DNA from: Cavia porcellus
Lineage: Eukaryota; Chordata; Mammalia; Rodentia; Caviidae
DNA: 64,000 nt
Direction: 5' to 3'
Assembly: GCF_034190915.1 (NCBI RefSeq)
Contig: NW_026947506.1
Location: forward strand, 13,949,501 to 14,013,500
Shown: one piece after another, positions 34,843 through 45,600 of the stretch
How positions within the stretch are numbered: position 1 is the stretch's first letter
Layout of the letters: every line of letters begins with the position of its first letter
Translations under genes and position numbers: made by a program
The notes under the pieces: generated by a model
What the model saw: the letters and a program-made list of their open reading frames with translations, nothing else
What the model was told of the DNA's origin: nothing
Databases searched by the model: none

Positions 34843-36668
34843 ATGAAGCCATGGGGTGTAATCTAATCATGATGATAAGTGGTACAATATGAAAATAAAA
34901 TACACCTGCAACAGGTTTCTCAAGTATAGCACTAGTGATATTTAGGCTCAAGAGTTCCTTCTAAAAAGGTCTGACCATTTTTTTCTGCATCATTATTCAA
35001 CATCCTTGATCTCCACTCCCAACATGTTTCTAAATCTTTCTCATGATCTATATCATGATTACAAGTAAAAAGATTGAGACCCATTCAAGGGTTTCTCATG
35101 TGCAGAATTACCATTGCTGGAAATGACTCACAGAAGATGCAGTGGACACAGATCTTGAATGACAAAGTACAAAAATCAGCAAAGACCCCAAAGAGCTTCC
35201 AAATTTCTACCTCTGCACTTCAAACTCAAGTTTAGCAAGTCTTTCCAAAGTACACTGTTATTATCTTTGCAACCATCTCCTTGTCCTTAAAACCTGTGAT
35301 ACATTTCAGATGTTATGAGTGTGAACAGCTACAACAGCCTCCACTGTTTCATGCTTCATGATGACACCCACAGGCAGCTACAGACAGACTAAACTGTGCC
35401 TTGAACTGAAGCTGGTGCTGTATCTCTGCTGTGTCATAGGCCATTCCCATGGCAATCTGCAGAACAGCCACAGAAAATGGGCAAGCCAACAGAGCTCAAA
35501 TTCCCCAAGAGAGGAATTTCAGAGATTGCAGTCTCTTTTAATTTATGGGACATGTAACAAAGGCTCATGGTCATCTCTTTTCCCAGATATATGTATATAT
35601 CACTGTCAAGGGGAAAGAGCCTTAGAATTCATAGTACTGGACAGACATGCGTTCATTAATGTTATAAAAATGAAAGTGGGCTTACATGAGCAGGCAAACT
35701 GGTGTGGCAAGGCAGGCTACCCAAAGTTAAAATGGTTAGAAAGTTTTCCAAAACCAGCATGAATCAGAAATACAAATCGAAGTGTTTTATCTTCAGCCAG
35801 GCACATGGTTGGTGGTTTGTGTTCGAACTGCTCAGGCTCATGTCTGATCATTGAAAATCTCTATCCTATCCCCTTGTTAGGGTCATGCAAGCCAGACACT
35901 GTGAACAAAGTAGGGACATTTCATAAAGATTATCACCATCCAAACTACTCAAAGCAAAGAAAGAAACCCCAAATTCATAGTGTTCCTTTTCCAAATACTC
36001 CTCATGTAATTCTCCTGATTCAGTTGTTTTGGAAAACCTGATTAATACCTCACTCAAAAGAAGAAACAACAAGTTAAGTAACATGTTCTATAGAGGACTT
36101 TAAGAGGATTTGAAGGTATGAATCTAGTGACATTACTGAAGTTAGCAAAAATATGGTGAACTTAAAGAAGTTCTAAACGAAATGTGTTGAAAGTGCACAG
36201 AATATACCTAGTCAAGCCAACATTACTTGTACACCTTGGAACCTTTAAACCTGCTCAGGAATCTGCTTAACTTGTGTTTGGGGAAATATATATAACATGT
36301 TCCAAATTTCATAATGAATTACTAATATCTCTTGAACTTTACTGAATGTAGTCCACTGTAATCACTGGTTGTTCAGCACCAATGTCCTGCTGCTGACAGA
36401 GCAGTGATTCATGACTGCTGTCCTCCATCATGCATAAGTACTGTACCATTTATCACTAGGAAAATAAAAAATAAAAAGTAAAAAAAAAAATAGAAAAGAT
36501 TTCTAATAGAATGTTTTACTACTGTATTTTTGAGAAGATTTTTTTACAGGGCCCAGGGAATGTTAAACTTACTGTTCACTAGAGATAAATCCCAGAATTT
36601 ATATTTTATATTGAAAGAGGGTCTCAATTCTTCAGGCCATTGTTATAACACTTCTGGTTTCAGTTCCC
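34843..36668. other. Unit 1 right end, no gene seen
   Basis: Positions 35,668-36,510 are collinear with unit 2 (47,613-48,147 and 51,573-51,870). The 134-codon ORF at 35,358-35,762 has no recognised domain and lies half in the block missing from unit 2, so it is not supported as a gene. Confidence 0.5.
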
Positions 36669-36769
36669 CAAGTGGCTGAAAATAAAGATGTGAAGTACTA
36701 TACCTCACTGATATTTACTTTTACCCAAGCATTTAAATCTTGGTACATCACAATGTTTAAAAACAACCT

Positions 36770-36931
36770 TAAACTGGCATGGTGACACATATGTATTATC
36801 CCCACAGTCAGAGAGTTAAAAACACTATTAAAAATTCACACCTCCTGGAGGGCAACTTGGTAAGTCCTGGCCTCAAAGATTTTAGGAAATTAAAAACTTA
36901 GCTCAGAGCAAAATTCCAGAGTTCAGTCCCT

Positions 36932-36971
<40 letters not shown>

Positions 36972-37100
36972 CATGCTGAGTGTGGTGCTGTATACCTGTG
37001 GTCCTCACTCTTGGGATGCTGAGGCAAGATGACTGCCATGAGTTAGAGGCCTGGCTGCACTACAAAGTGGGATCCTGTCTCAAAAATTAATAAACAAATT
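36770..37100 (+). repeat. Composite SINE with (CA)n (unit 2)
   Basis: This is the paralog of the composite at 100-463: B1-like monomer, ID-like piece (CTTAGCTCAGAGC), CA run at 36,934-36,970, then B1 starting GCATGCTGAGTGTGG. Confidence 0.8.
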
Positions 37101-38262
37101 AAAAACTATCAAGAACACCTAAAAATCTTTGATCTATTGGGGATAACCCCATCATTCTACTTCAGCTATGGTGTCCACACTAATTTTAAACCTAAAACTA
37201 AGCCAGATAGTTGCCTAATTTCAGATTTTGCCTTGAAAATCATTAGATGAACTGATCAATGGTAGCAGAAGGTATAGTTATTATTAAATTCCCATCTTTT
37301 CTTTAAATCTGTGACCTTTGCCCAATTCACAGAGCAAGAAGCACAAAAGTCTTCCTTCATGCTTACACTCAGACAATCTTGAGTTTCAGAATCTTCTATA
37401 TTTTAGTCACTACTATTGGCTAAACAAAAAATCCTTCATAACTAACCATTAATATGATGCACAACTTCTATTTCTGGCTTCTCCCCTGCTCTAGTATTCC
37501 TTGGAAACTAACACAAGCAGCTTTTTCTATTTAAAAATATGAACAATTAGGCCAAGAACTATGGCCCTTAATACAGAGATGATGTCCTGGCTGCTTTCCA
37601 CTCCTACAATATCACAAATGTAAATACCCCAATTCAAGGTTCTCTCAATGTGTGTTTAATAGACAGCCCCGTCTGGAAGTTTTCTCTGCAAGGTACACTT
37701 TCCATTTCTTTGCTAATTCTTTAACACCCACTATGTTTTCCTTGACTTTCTAACTCTGTGGCAGAACTCATTTGAACTGAGTGGACCTATCTAAATAAAT
37801 TTTTAAATATTTTTGGCATTGCTCTGCATGGAACTCAGGAGCCCTCTGGGATTTTGGCAGGTACTCCTCCACTGGAGCACATCACCACACTGTTATCAAT
37901 TCTCAGGTTCTTAATACCTAACATGGTTTTAGAAATGCAGGTAGGTAGTATAAATTCAGAGGGTCACTACAAAGATTAAAAAGCAAAAGTTTGAGGAGGA
38001 ATTGTGAGTATGAGTCCCTGCATCACAGATATTTATAACTTTCAGATCTTTCAGCTGTGCTGCTGATAGGAATAAAACCAGGGACCTAGTTCATCACCAC
38101 TGCATCCACCTCCAGTTTGCAACTTGGATTTTCCTGAGGCCCCTGCTCTGCCCAGAATGGTGCACATGCAAATGTAGCAGTGGGTTTCTCAAGAAGGCAC
38201 TCAGGCTGTCAGTGTCATAGAGAGCAAAATGTCCTGAGAACTTAGTACTGGCCTATAATTCA
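37101..38262. other. Unit 2 DNA, no gene seen
   Basis: Collinear with 464-1,617. No conserved ORF. Confidence 0.55.
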
Positions 38263-39075
38263 GTTATATGCAGCTGAGTTAAGTAGAAATATTATAGGCA
38301 GTCAGAGAGGGCTAGGCCCTCAGTGGAGCCAGTGCAAAAGACCAGACACCTTGCAACTATGGGGGTAAGAAATATCTCCCTCTGTGGGCCAGGTCTCAAG
38401 ACAAATGAGAAAACAATCAAAACCACAGTTTCAGTGTAAACATCAGGGATTTATAGTCTCAACAAGTATCCATCACCTTGAAGAAGCCAGAAGCCACTAA
38501 TCCAATTCCTTAGGGCAAAGTATCTGTTCCCCCATGCTACTATCCCTATTGGATCCCAATTTAATCAATTTACTTGAGCAAATAACTCATAATCTTGATT
38601 GACCACAATTCTGTTCTACCTCATCCCTCTGCACTGTGAGTTTCCATTTTTAGCCACTTTGGACCTGCCTCACATTGTGGTTTTGTTCTGTAAAAATCCC
38701 TAGAAAACCAGGGTCCTAGGAAACCCACTGGGGACCCATTCTGTTTGTTTGTCTCTGAATGTCCATCTTTTTCGATGTCTTTCTCTCTCTCAGACACGGT
38801 AAATTCCACCAGTCTGGGTCTTAGCTCTGCCTAACATCACATTCTCCCAACTTGGTACTGGGCTCAGAGAAGCAACTTGCTCTCCAAGAGTATCTCCTAT
38901 CCTTTTTTGTCTTTATCATGCTAAAATCTTACTAGAACACAAGCTTTCTTTCTATCAATAAATATATAGTCCTCTCTTAAACTCCAGTGACCCTAAAATT
39001 CATTCTTTGATTTTAGAGAAAACGAACTTATACCGGACATTTAGTAAGTTGTGAGTTTTTTTTTCCTTTATACCA
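38263..39075 (+). mobile_element. Solo-type LTR (unit 2)
   Basis: Paralog of 1,618-2,512 without the 119-bp internal duplication. The TATA-like TCTGTAAAAATCCC is near 38,690 and the polyadenylation signal is in ATCAATAAATATATAG near 38,957. The 5' TG end has decayed. Confidence 0.7.
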
Positions 39076-39172
39076 GCAAAGGGCAAAAGGAACAATGAAT
39101 GACTCAACTCACATCTGACACTACATCGGGATCGGGATCTAACTGGGGTGGGGGAGCCCTAGCCAACACAGG

Positions 39173-39263
39173 ATTTTTTCCCCCCTTTGGTATCAGGGTT
39201 CAAACTCACGATGTAGCACTTCTCAGACAGGCGCTGTGCCTCTCTGAGCTATATCCCAGGCCC
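39173..39263 (-). repeat. ID-like SINE remnant (unit 2)
   Basis: The plus strand CCCCTTTGGTATCAGGGTTC to CTGAGCTATATCCCAGGCCC is the reverse complement of an ID-like unit. Same position as 2,617-2,703 and 54,571-54,653. Confidence 0.7.
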
Positions 39264-39857
39264 TAAACCACTATAGATAGTTCAAACCAATTCTAACCCG
39301 ATCTCTTCCAGATTCCACTCCATTTCAGAGCCCCCGTCCCACAACGTTACCATTGTGCAGCTTAAGGGTCTCCTAGCGTCTTTTCTATGCAGCCTGTAGC
39401 TTGTATAAGTCACAGAAAGCAGCCGATCCAGCTGGGATGCTCTCAGTTAAGTACATCTGAATAACACTTTGGCGCCATGACACCGGAAGAACCCTCCTTC
39501 TTGGCCTCCTCTGATTGGACAGTCTGTACAGTTTGCTTCCTTTTCATTGATTTACTTCCGTGCTATTGCCCTCTGATCCAAGCAGAAAAGAGAAACAAGA
39601 CCTGCAAGAGTGGGGCCCAGGTGCAAGATTGTAATGCAGAGACTTCTGGACCAGGTGTTCTTCTAAAATATTAATCTCATCTCACCTGCATAATAATACT
39701 TGCATTTAAAGGCTTTACCCTGAGGTCTCAGAATTAACCCCATTTTCTTATAGGACTCAGTGGACTCTTCCTGAAAATGGACCATGAATGTGTCCAGGAG
39801 GTTCCAGGGTTAATATTCTAGTAAAGACTCAATAGTCTTATGTCAGAAAACAACCTG

Positions 39858-39980
39858 GCGGCTGGGGATTTAGTTCAGCGGCATAAGCGCCTGCCTTGCA
39901 AGCAGGTAGTCGTGAGTCGTGAGTTTGATCCCTGGTACCAGTAAAAAGGAAAAAGACAAAAAAAAAAAAAAAAAAGAAAA
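39858..39980 (+). repeat. Young ID-like SINE with poly(A) tail
   Basis: It reads GCGGCTGGGGATTTAGTTCAG (box A), then GCGCCTGCCTTGCAAGCAGG, box B TGAGTTTGATCCC, and an A-rich tail of about 25 A. GTCGTGA is tandemly duplicated inside it (about 39,909-39,922). A 13-bp target duplication AGAAAACAACCTG occurs at 39,845-39,857 and 39,981-39,993. Unit 3 has the empty site (near 55,845), as does unit 1 in diverged form near 3,272, so the insertion is specific to unit 2. Confidence 0.97.
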
Positions 39981-40199
39981 AGAAAACAACCTGAGTCCAG
40001 GCCAGCCCAGGACACAGTGGAATAGAGGGAGAACTGGCTGTTTGAGAGATCAATATCTGAGAATGAAGCACCTGGCTTCACACTGAAAATTTTCACATTA
40101 TGTATGATAGAACTGTGGGGGGAAGGAGGAGGACCGGTGGTGGCTGAAAAGATAAGAAGTATGAAATATAAATAACCCTTATTAATGCTCCCCTTATCC

Positions 40200-41550
40200 T
40201 TAAGCTTCTAGAGGCAGCCCAACTTCCAAAGCAGGCAGCAGTCATCCATTGCAGAGGACACCAAAGCTCTACAGATCCTATTGCTCAAGGCAATGCCTTT
40301 GCAGACTCACAAGCCAAGTTAGTTGCACAAAGACCCTGCCCTTCTCATCTTCTCCCGTTAGTCCCAAACAGTCTACCTCAGCCCAATTATTCACCAGAGC
40401 AGTTACAGCTACTTCATAAACCAGGTTACACACAAAACACTCAGGGATGGATTTTTCAGGGATCTAAACTTGTTCTCCCACATCAACAGGCCTCAGACAT
40501 CATCTCCAACTTACACAACTGTTTTCATATAGGATCACAGGCCCTATACAAACTCTTAGCCCCGATAGTCACACAACCTTCTCTAAAAGCTATCATTCAT
40601 AAGATTACTCACACCTGTGATCTCTGTGCCAGGCCCTCTCCTCAGGGATGCATGGCACCCCCTTCCTTTCCTACCCATCAATTTTGGGGATACACCCCTG
40701 GTCAGGACTGGCAGATAGATTTTACACACATGCCCTGCCACAAGACTCTCAAATATCTTCTCACCTTTGTTTGTACCTTTTCAGGGTGGATAGAAGCCTT
40801 TCCCACAACCAGGGAAACTGCTGAATCATATTACAAGAAATCATTCCGAGGTTTGGTCTACCTCAGAGTATTCAGTCAGATAATGGTCCCACCTTTATTT
40901 CTCAGATCACTCAACAGGTATCCTTGAGCTTACATATCACCTGGCACCTACACATCCTATACCATCCACAATCCTCAGGAAAAGTAGAAAAAGCAAATGG
41001 CCTCATAAAGACACACCTTACAAAACTCACTTTAGAACTATACCAATCTTGGCCTCAACTTTTGCCCTTAGCCTTAGCTAAGCTCAGGGCACTTCCCCGG
41101 GCTCCTACTTTCTTAAGTCCTTTTGAACTTATGTACGGCAGGCCATTCTTACTCCACAATCTTCCTGGCTCCCCCAAATCTCTCTCCCCTGGCTGACTAT
41201 GTCCCAGTCCTCTCCTTCCTCCAACACCTGTTGCAACAACATGCTGATCTCTGCCTTCCACAACCCTCTGGAGAGGCCAAACCAGATCCTCCCATATCCC
41301 CAGGAGATCTAATTTATCTCAAATGTTCTAAATCCACAGGACTACAACCAAGGTGGAGTGGCCCCTATCTGGTCTACTTGGCTACCCCTACAGTGGTCAA
41401 AGTTGCTGGACTCCCATCCTGGTTTCACATCACTCAGGCTAAAAGGGGCCCTCCCAGCCCTAAATCTGATCATTCTGAGTGGTTATCTCATCTTCTGTCA
41501 CCCACCTGTCTCCGTTTCACGAAGGCCTCACAGCCACAGTTAACAGGCTA
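40200..41550 (+). pseudogene. ERV pol remnant: RNase H end and integrase
   Basis: Segments in different frames read AAVIHCRGHQ and NAFADSQAKL (C-terminal RNase H), then HNCFHIG and THTCDLCAR (the HHCC zinc-binding region of integrase), TPGQDWQIDFTHMP (first Asp of the DDE core), QSDNGPT in a shifted frame near 40,875 (second Asp), and SSGKVEKANGLIK (catalytic Glu). A C-terminal LQPRWSGPYLV motif (GPY/F module, about 41,345) is characteristic of gammaretroviral integrases. Frameshifts near 40,860 and 40,920 and later make it inactive. Class I assignment rests on the GPY/F module and the overall motif spacing. Confidence 0.9.
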
Positions 41551-42262
41551 AGTCATGTTTTGTTATCCAATTTGGTTCCTAATCTCTTACGCTCTATTAA
41601 TGATCATTTTTACAGCAGGACTCTTGACAGTCTTTCCTAGAGACCCCACATCATGCGTAAGATCATCTTTATAATGTTCTATGTGATAACTGTTGTGGTT
41701 CTTTCTACCCTCAGCTGTCTGGTTAAACATGACATCCCTGAAAGCCTAAGCCCTTACCTTCCCTATACTGGACAGCCAACGTCTCCCCTACTCCCCCTAT
41801 TTTTTCCAGCTCAACTCCTAGACCAGAGACAAGTTTTACACACCTACCCTCCTAACTTTTATGCCTTCAGATGGGGGAGTAATCACCTCTCATAATTTCA
41901 CTCCTTCTAACCTCACACTTATTTTTCAGAATTCTACCTCACCATGATAATGATCTTACCTCAACATCATCCTGATAAAATACCATGTCTAAATCAAAGG
42001 TACCTTCCTCTCTACCTCACCTGGGTCCTTAAATATGACAGTTCCATGTCTCCTAATAACATCATGTCTCTTTGTTTTTCCAGTCTGACATACGTACATT
42101 CACCAGTGAAGTTGTCCTGGCTAAAACACCTGGCATCAGCATCTACCTGGGCATCAACCATCATCCCATCAACTCCCCTAGGCTCCAGTACAGTGCCCCC
42201 TGCCAGCAGGAAGTAGTTAAAGAGAGAAATCTTTGCCCCTTTTCCTAAAAATCATAAGACGG
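41551..42262 (+). pseudogene. Decayed ERV env region
   Basis: Downstream of integrase and before the 3' LTR, forward frames have short hydrophobic stretches (LISYALLMIIF near 41,580; IIFIMFYVITVVVL near 41,660) as expected for a signal peptide region. Pro/Leu-rich ORF pieces follow, each broken by stops. No immunosuppressive-type or transmembrane module was recognised, and most of env seems deleted. Identification is by position plus weak composition. Confidence 0.45.
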
Positions 42263-42630
42263 GATATGAAAGGGTTGTTGACCCAGACCGCACACTGTAG
42301 CCAGAAAAAGCCTCAGCTGGAATTAGGGAGCTCCTGTCTCCCCTGCCCCTAGAGATTTACCTGTAACCCTATACCCCCCCCCTTTGGAATCTGCCCCTGG
42401 TGCCAAACGTGTGCCAATGAAATACCTGTGCATCCCTAATGGCCTTAAGGCACTGCCCTAAGCTTAGGCTACTTATATTCCCCCACACCAAGTGTCTGCG
42501 AGAGAGAGATCACCAGATTTCAGTGGCCAGCTGCCAGTCCTCTCTCTCCATGTTCCCAGAATAAAGGCCTCTTTTGTTTTATACTCCTCATCTTTTGGGA
42601 ATATTTTTCATCTTCTGGAAATAATCTTAT
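42263..42630 (+). mobile_element. 3' LTR of the unit 2 ERV
   Basis: It starts around TGAAAGGGTTGTTGACC, has GC-rich U3 sequence with a C run (42,376-42,384), a TACTTATATTCCCCC TATA-like site near 42,468, an AATAAA at 42,560-42,565, and ends TTATCA at the insertion boundary. The start is uncertain because the 5' LTR copy is almost entirely deleted and cannot be used for comparison. Confidence 0.6.
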
Positions 42631-45600
42631 CAATGTCTATCAATCTATTAATTTTTCAGCTATGAAAATGAATTTCTGACTCTGAAAAGGAACACAAAAC
42701 ATTAGAGTTAACATTAAACTTTTCTGCAGATATTCATGGCCTTCATAAAAGCCACCTAGTGCCTAGATATTTAAGAAGTTCAAATTTTACTGTTATTAGA
42801 GTAAATACCATGGATTTCCAGAAAAATTGCATGTTTCAGATTATATATTCTATACAGTTTTCAAATTATTAGTTGTCATTCATTTTTATACCAGTGGGTT
42901 CTTCCTATTTTTTGTCCTTGAAAATTTGATCCTTACAGTATGCAGAAAATCCCCAAAACTCAATAAGGCATCTCCAGGCAAGAGTAGGACAAGACAGAAT
43001 GGAAGGAAAGCACTAATTCTTTTTGAAAAAAGAGAGGCATTTTTACATTAAAATCCATAGGACAAAATTCCAAAATTCTTTCATTAGAAAGAATTGAACA
43101 ATGTGTATACAAAATGAAAATTTTATGGGCTTTTAAAATGCTTTTTGAATGCTTAACTCTCTCAATAATTTTATTTTAAGACAATAATAGCAAACAAGAA
43201 TAAAAACTATGATACAGAATTTTAAAAAAGGATAAAAAGAAATTAACAATGATTAATATATTGTGAATTGTTGGAGAGACCAAATATTTATAAAAGATGG
43301 TTTCCTAGCACAGACTTCCTTAAACCCTATCTCTCCACCTAGACATTTTCAGCCAAGACAATAAACCATGTGGGAAAGAGAATAAAATTCTCCAATAAAT
43401 GAAAAAGTTGTGTATAATATGATAGCAGTATCATGCAAAGAAACCAATGTGAAAGGAAAGAAAATGCTTTAACTACTACAGACATGCAAGTTCTTCATCC
43501 AAAGTCATGAAGATAACCAGAATTCTGAAGACTAATTGTATGAGGACAGTCAGAATGAGAGGCACAGTGTAACTCCATCTTTGATCACTTATCAATGATG
43601 AGGCAGGAAAACTTACCAACACAAGAGTAATTCTTCTATAGTATACTACTCCTTCCTCATAGGTTGAAAAATGGTCTTCTGCAAGTTACTAATTTCACCA
43701 CAGTAAAGTTATCACCTGGGATCATTGCACTTAGCCTTTTTGTGAAATGCATTGGTGTGATAGAGGCCTAGAACAGTAGTAAAACACATGTCTGAGTGTG
43801 TCTGACTGAGAGGCATGACCTTGGACATTACCTCCAGTCTCCAGTTCCTTCTTCTCAGTCACTTTTCCTCCTGAAGAATCCTGATTGGAATTCTGAAGAG
43901 TTCAGAGTTCAGTACAGCTGGGACAATATGAAAGTTAAAACTTTCTTTGAATTCTCATGGCCCTTTCATAAGTTTGCCAATGTGGGGAAATACTGAGAAA
44001 CTTAAGTTATTGGAGACCAACAACCATAGACAATGGCAAAAACCATAGCTTCTCCCTGGGGAAAAATACCTCTCTATTTCTTTTTAATCTGCCTGGAATA
44101 CAAAATTATTGGATGATGCTAACTGCATACAACATTCTCCTTTTTTTGTGACCTAATCCTACATCGTTGTGAGAACACCATCTCTGTTTTTGTTTTTGTA
44201 AGTAGAAGCAGAACACACATAATTAAGGTGACAAAGTTTTGGGTTGCTGAGTATGGAATGCAGGAGAAGCTCACTGCATTCTTGGCAAAAGCACCCCAGT
44301 CAAGACAGGTCACCTGTGATGTTAAAACTTTCTTGGAATTCAACATGAGTATAAAAAGGCAGAGTTCTGAGATGAGTTCTAGATGGAAGACCCTGCTCTG
44401 CAGATATTTATGAATTTCAGAACCTCCAGGTCTGCTGCTTAATGAATGGGGACCATGGTTACAGCACAACACAGATGCACCCAGCTCCTCCAGACACCTG
44501 AGTTAGACTCAGTACAGCCATTCTCCCTAGAGTGATATAGATGAGCCTGTGCTTGGTGCCACCCAAGATCGCATGGTGTGTTTGTAGAGTCACAGATGAA
44601 ACAGTATGCAGGAAACTCTAAACTAACACTGACACAGAAAAAGGGAAAGAGGACAAAAGGATCAAAGACCAAGAGAACCTCAGAGTCTGAACCTAGCAAG
44701 GGAGGCTGTACATCCCTGTAGGTAGTTCTGGTCACTTCCTATCAGACCTCAACCCAATTCCATACCACCCTCTGCTTCTGTCACAAAACATCACCATTGC
44801 ATGACCAGGGTTTCCCAGAGTTCTCTCCAAGAAGGCCACAGTTAGCATAAGTCACAGAAAGCTGTCTCAGGGATGAGGGTGACTCTCAGTAATGTACTAG
44901 GGACACACACTTTGCTGTCAAGATAGCAGGAAGAACCTTCCTACTTTGGCCCACCTGAGTGGACAGTTCATGCAGCCTGACTCTTTATTCCTGATTCATA
45001 CTAACTGCATTGTGTTCCCTCAGAGACAAGAGTGATAAGAGAAACAAATTTCTAACTGCAAGAGTGAGGCCCAAATAAAAGTTTGTAACCAAAAGACTTC
45101 TGGACCAAGTCTCCCTCCATGATGTTGACATTGCCTCTCCTGGGGGGAATTTGTGGTCTTTGATCCTGGCTTTTCAAATTTGTCTTTGTTTTCTTAAAGG
45201 ACTCAGTGGGGTCTTCCTGAAAATGGGTTGAACATGTATCTAAAAGATTCCAGGGTTAATGTCCTAGCAAACAGTTAATCTAATATTTGTAAACATTGTG
45301 AGTCCAAGCCAGGACAGGACACAATGGAAGACACTGCAGGCAGGCAATTTGAAAAGGTATTATTTAGGAATGAGGCAAGCTTCACTGTCAAGATTTTAAT
45401 ACTCTCTCAAACTCCTCATTTTAAGCCAGGAAGATGAATATGTGCCTCTCCTAAATAAACAAAATTGTTTTATGAAGAAAAAGTTAGAGTTAAAATATAA
45501 TAGTATTCTGCAAAGAGTAAAGATGAAGAAAGCCACACATTGCAACTCCCTTAAGACAAGCTTCATACTTCATTCAGAATCATAAAAAGCCCTGAAATCT

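Larger units (their letters stand above)
1..36668 (+). repeat. Segmental duplication, unit 1 (left-truncated by window)
   Basis: The first bases of the window align with 36,669 onward and again with 52,026 onward in the same orientation, so this is a head-to-tail tandem duplication. Collinear blocks with unit 2, by eye: 1-3,395 with 36,669-40,103; 3,396-3,700 with 42,631-42,895; 4,965-6,130 with 42,900-44,130; 25,545-28,690 with 44,135-47,110; 31,975-32,490 with 47,118-47,612; 35,668-36,196 with 47,613-48,147; and 36,197-36,510 with 51,573-51,870. Blocks without a partner in unit 2 are 3,750-4,960, 6,145-25,545, 28,690-31,980 and 32,490-35,665. No protein-coding gene was found in it. Edges are approximate because they were placed by reading, not by computed alignment. 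Confidence 0.85.
40104..42630 (+). mobile_element. Class I ERV, internally deleted provirus
   Basis: The insertion interrupts unit 2 between sequence matching 3,395 and 3,396 of unit 1, where the target reads ACTATGTCTTTCC uninterrupted. ATGT occurs on both sides, consistent with a 4-bp target duplication plus one extra base. The left end (TGATAGAACTGTGGGG) resembles a 5' LTR start. It is cut after less than 100 bp and joined to the end of pol, so most of the 5' LTR, gag, protease and reverse transcriptase are missing. The right part has env remnants and a 3' LTR ending ATCA. Confidence 0.88.

Noticed and set aside
35358..35762. 134-codon plus-strand ORF
   Set aside because: No recognised family. 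Its 5' half lies in DNA absent from unit 2 and the 3' half is not open in the paralog.
40652..40927. Intact retroviral integrase
   Set aside because: The frame shifts before the second catalytic Asp and again after it, and the upstream polymerase is deleted.
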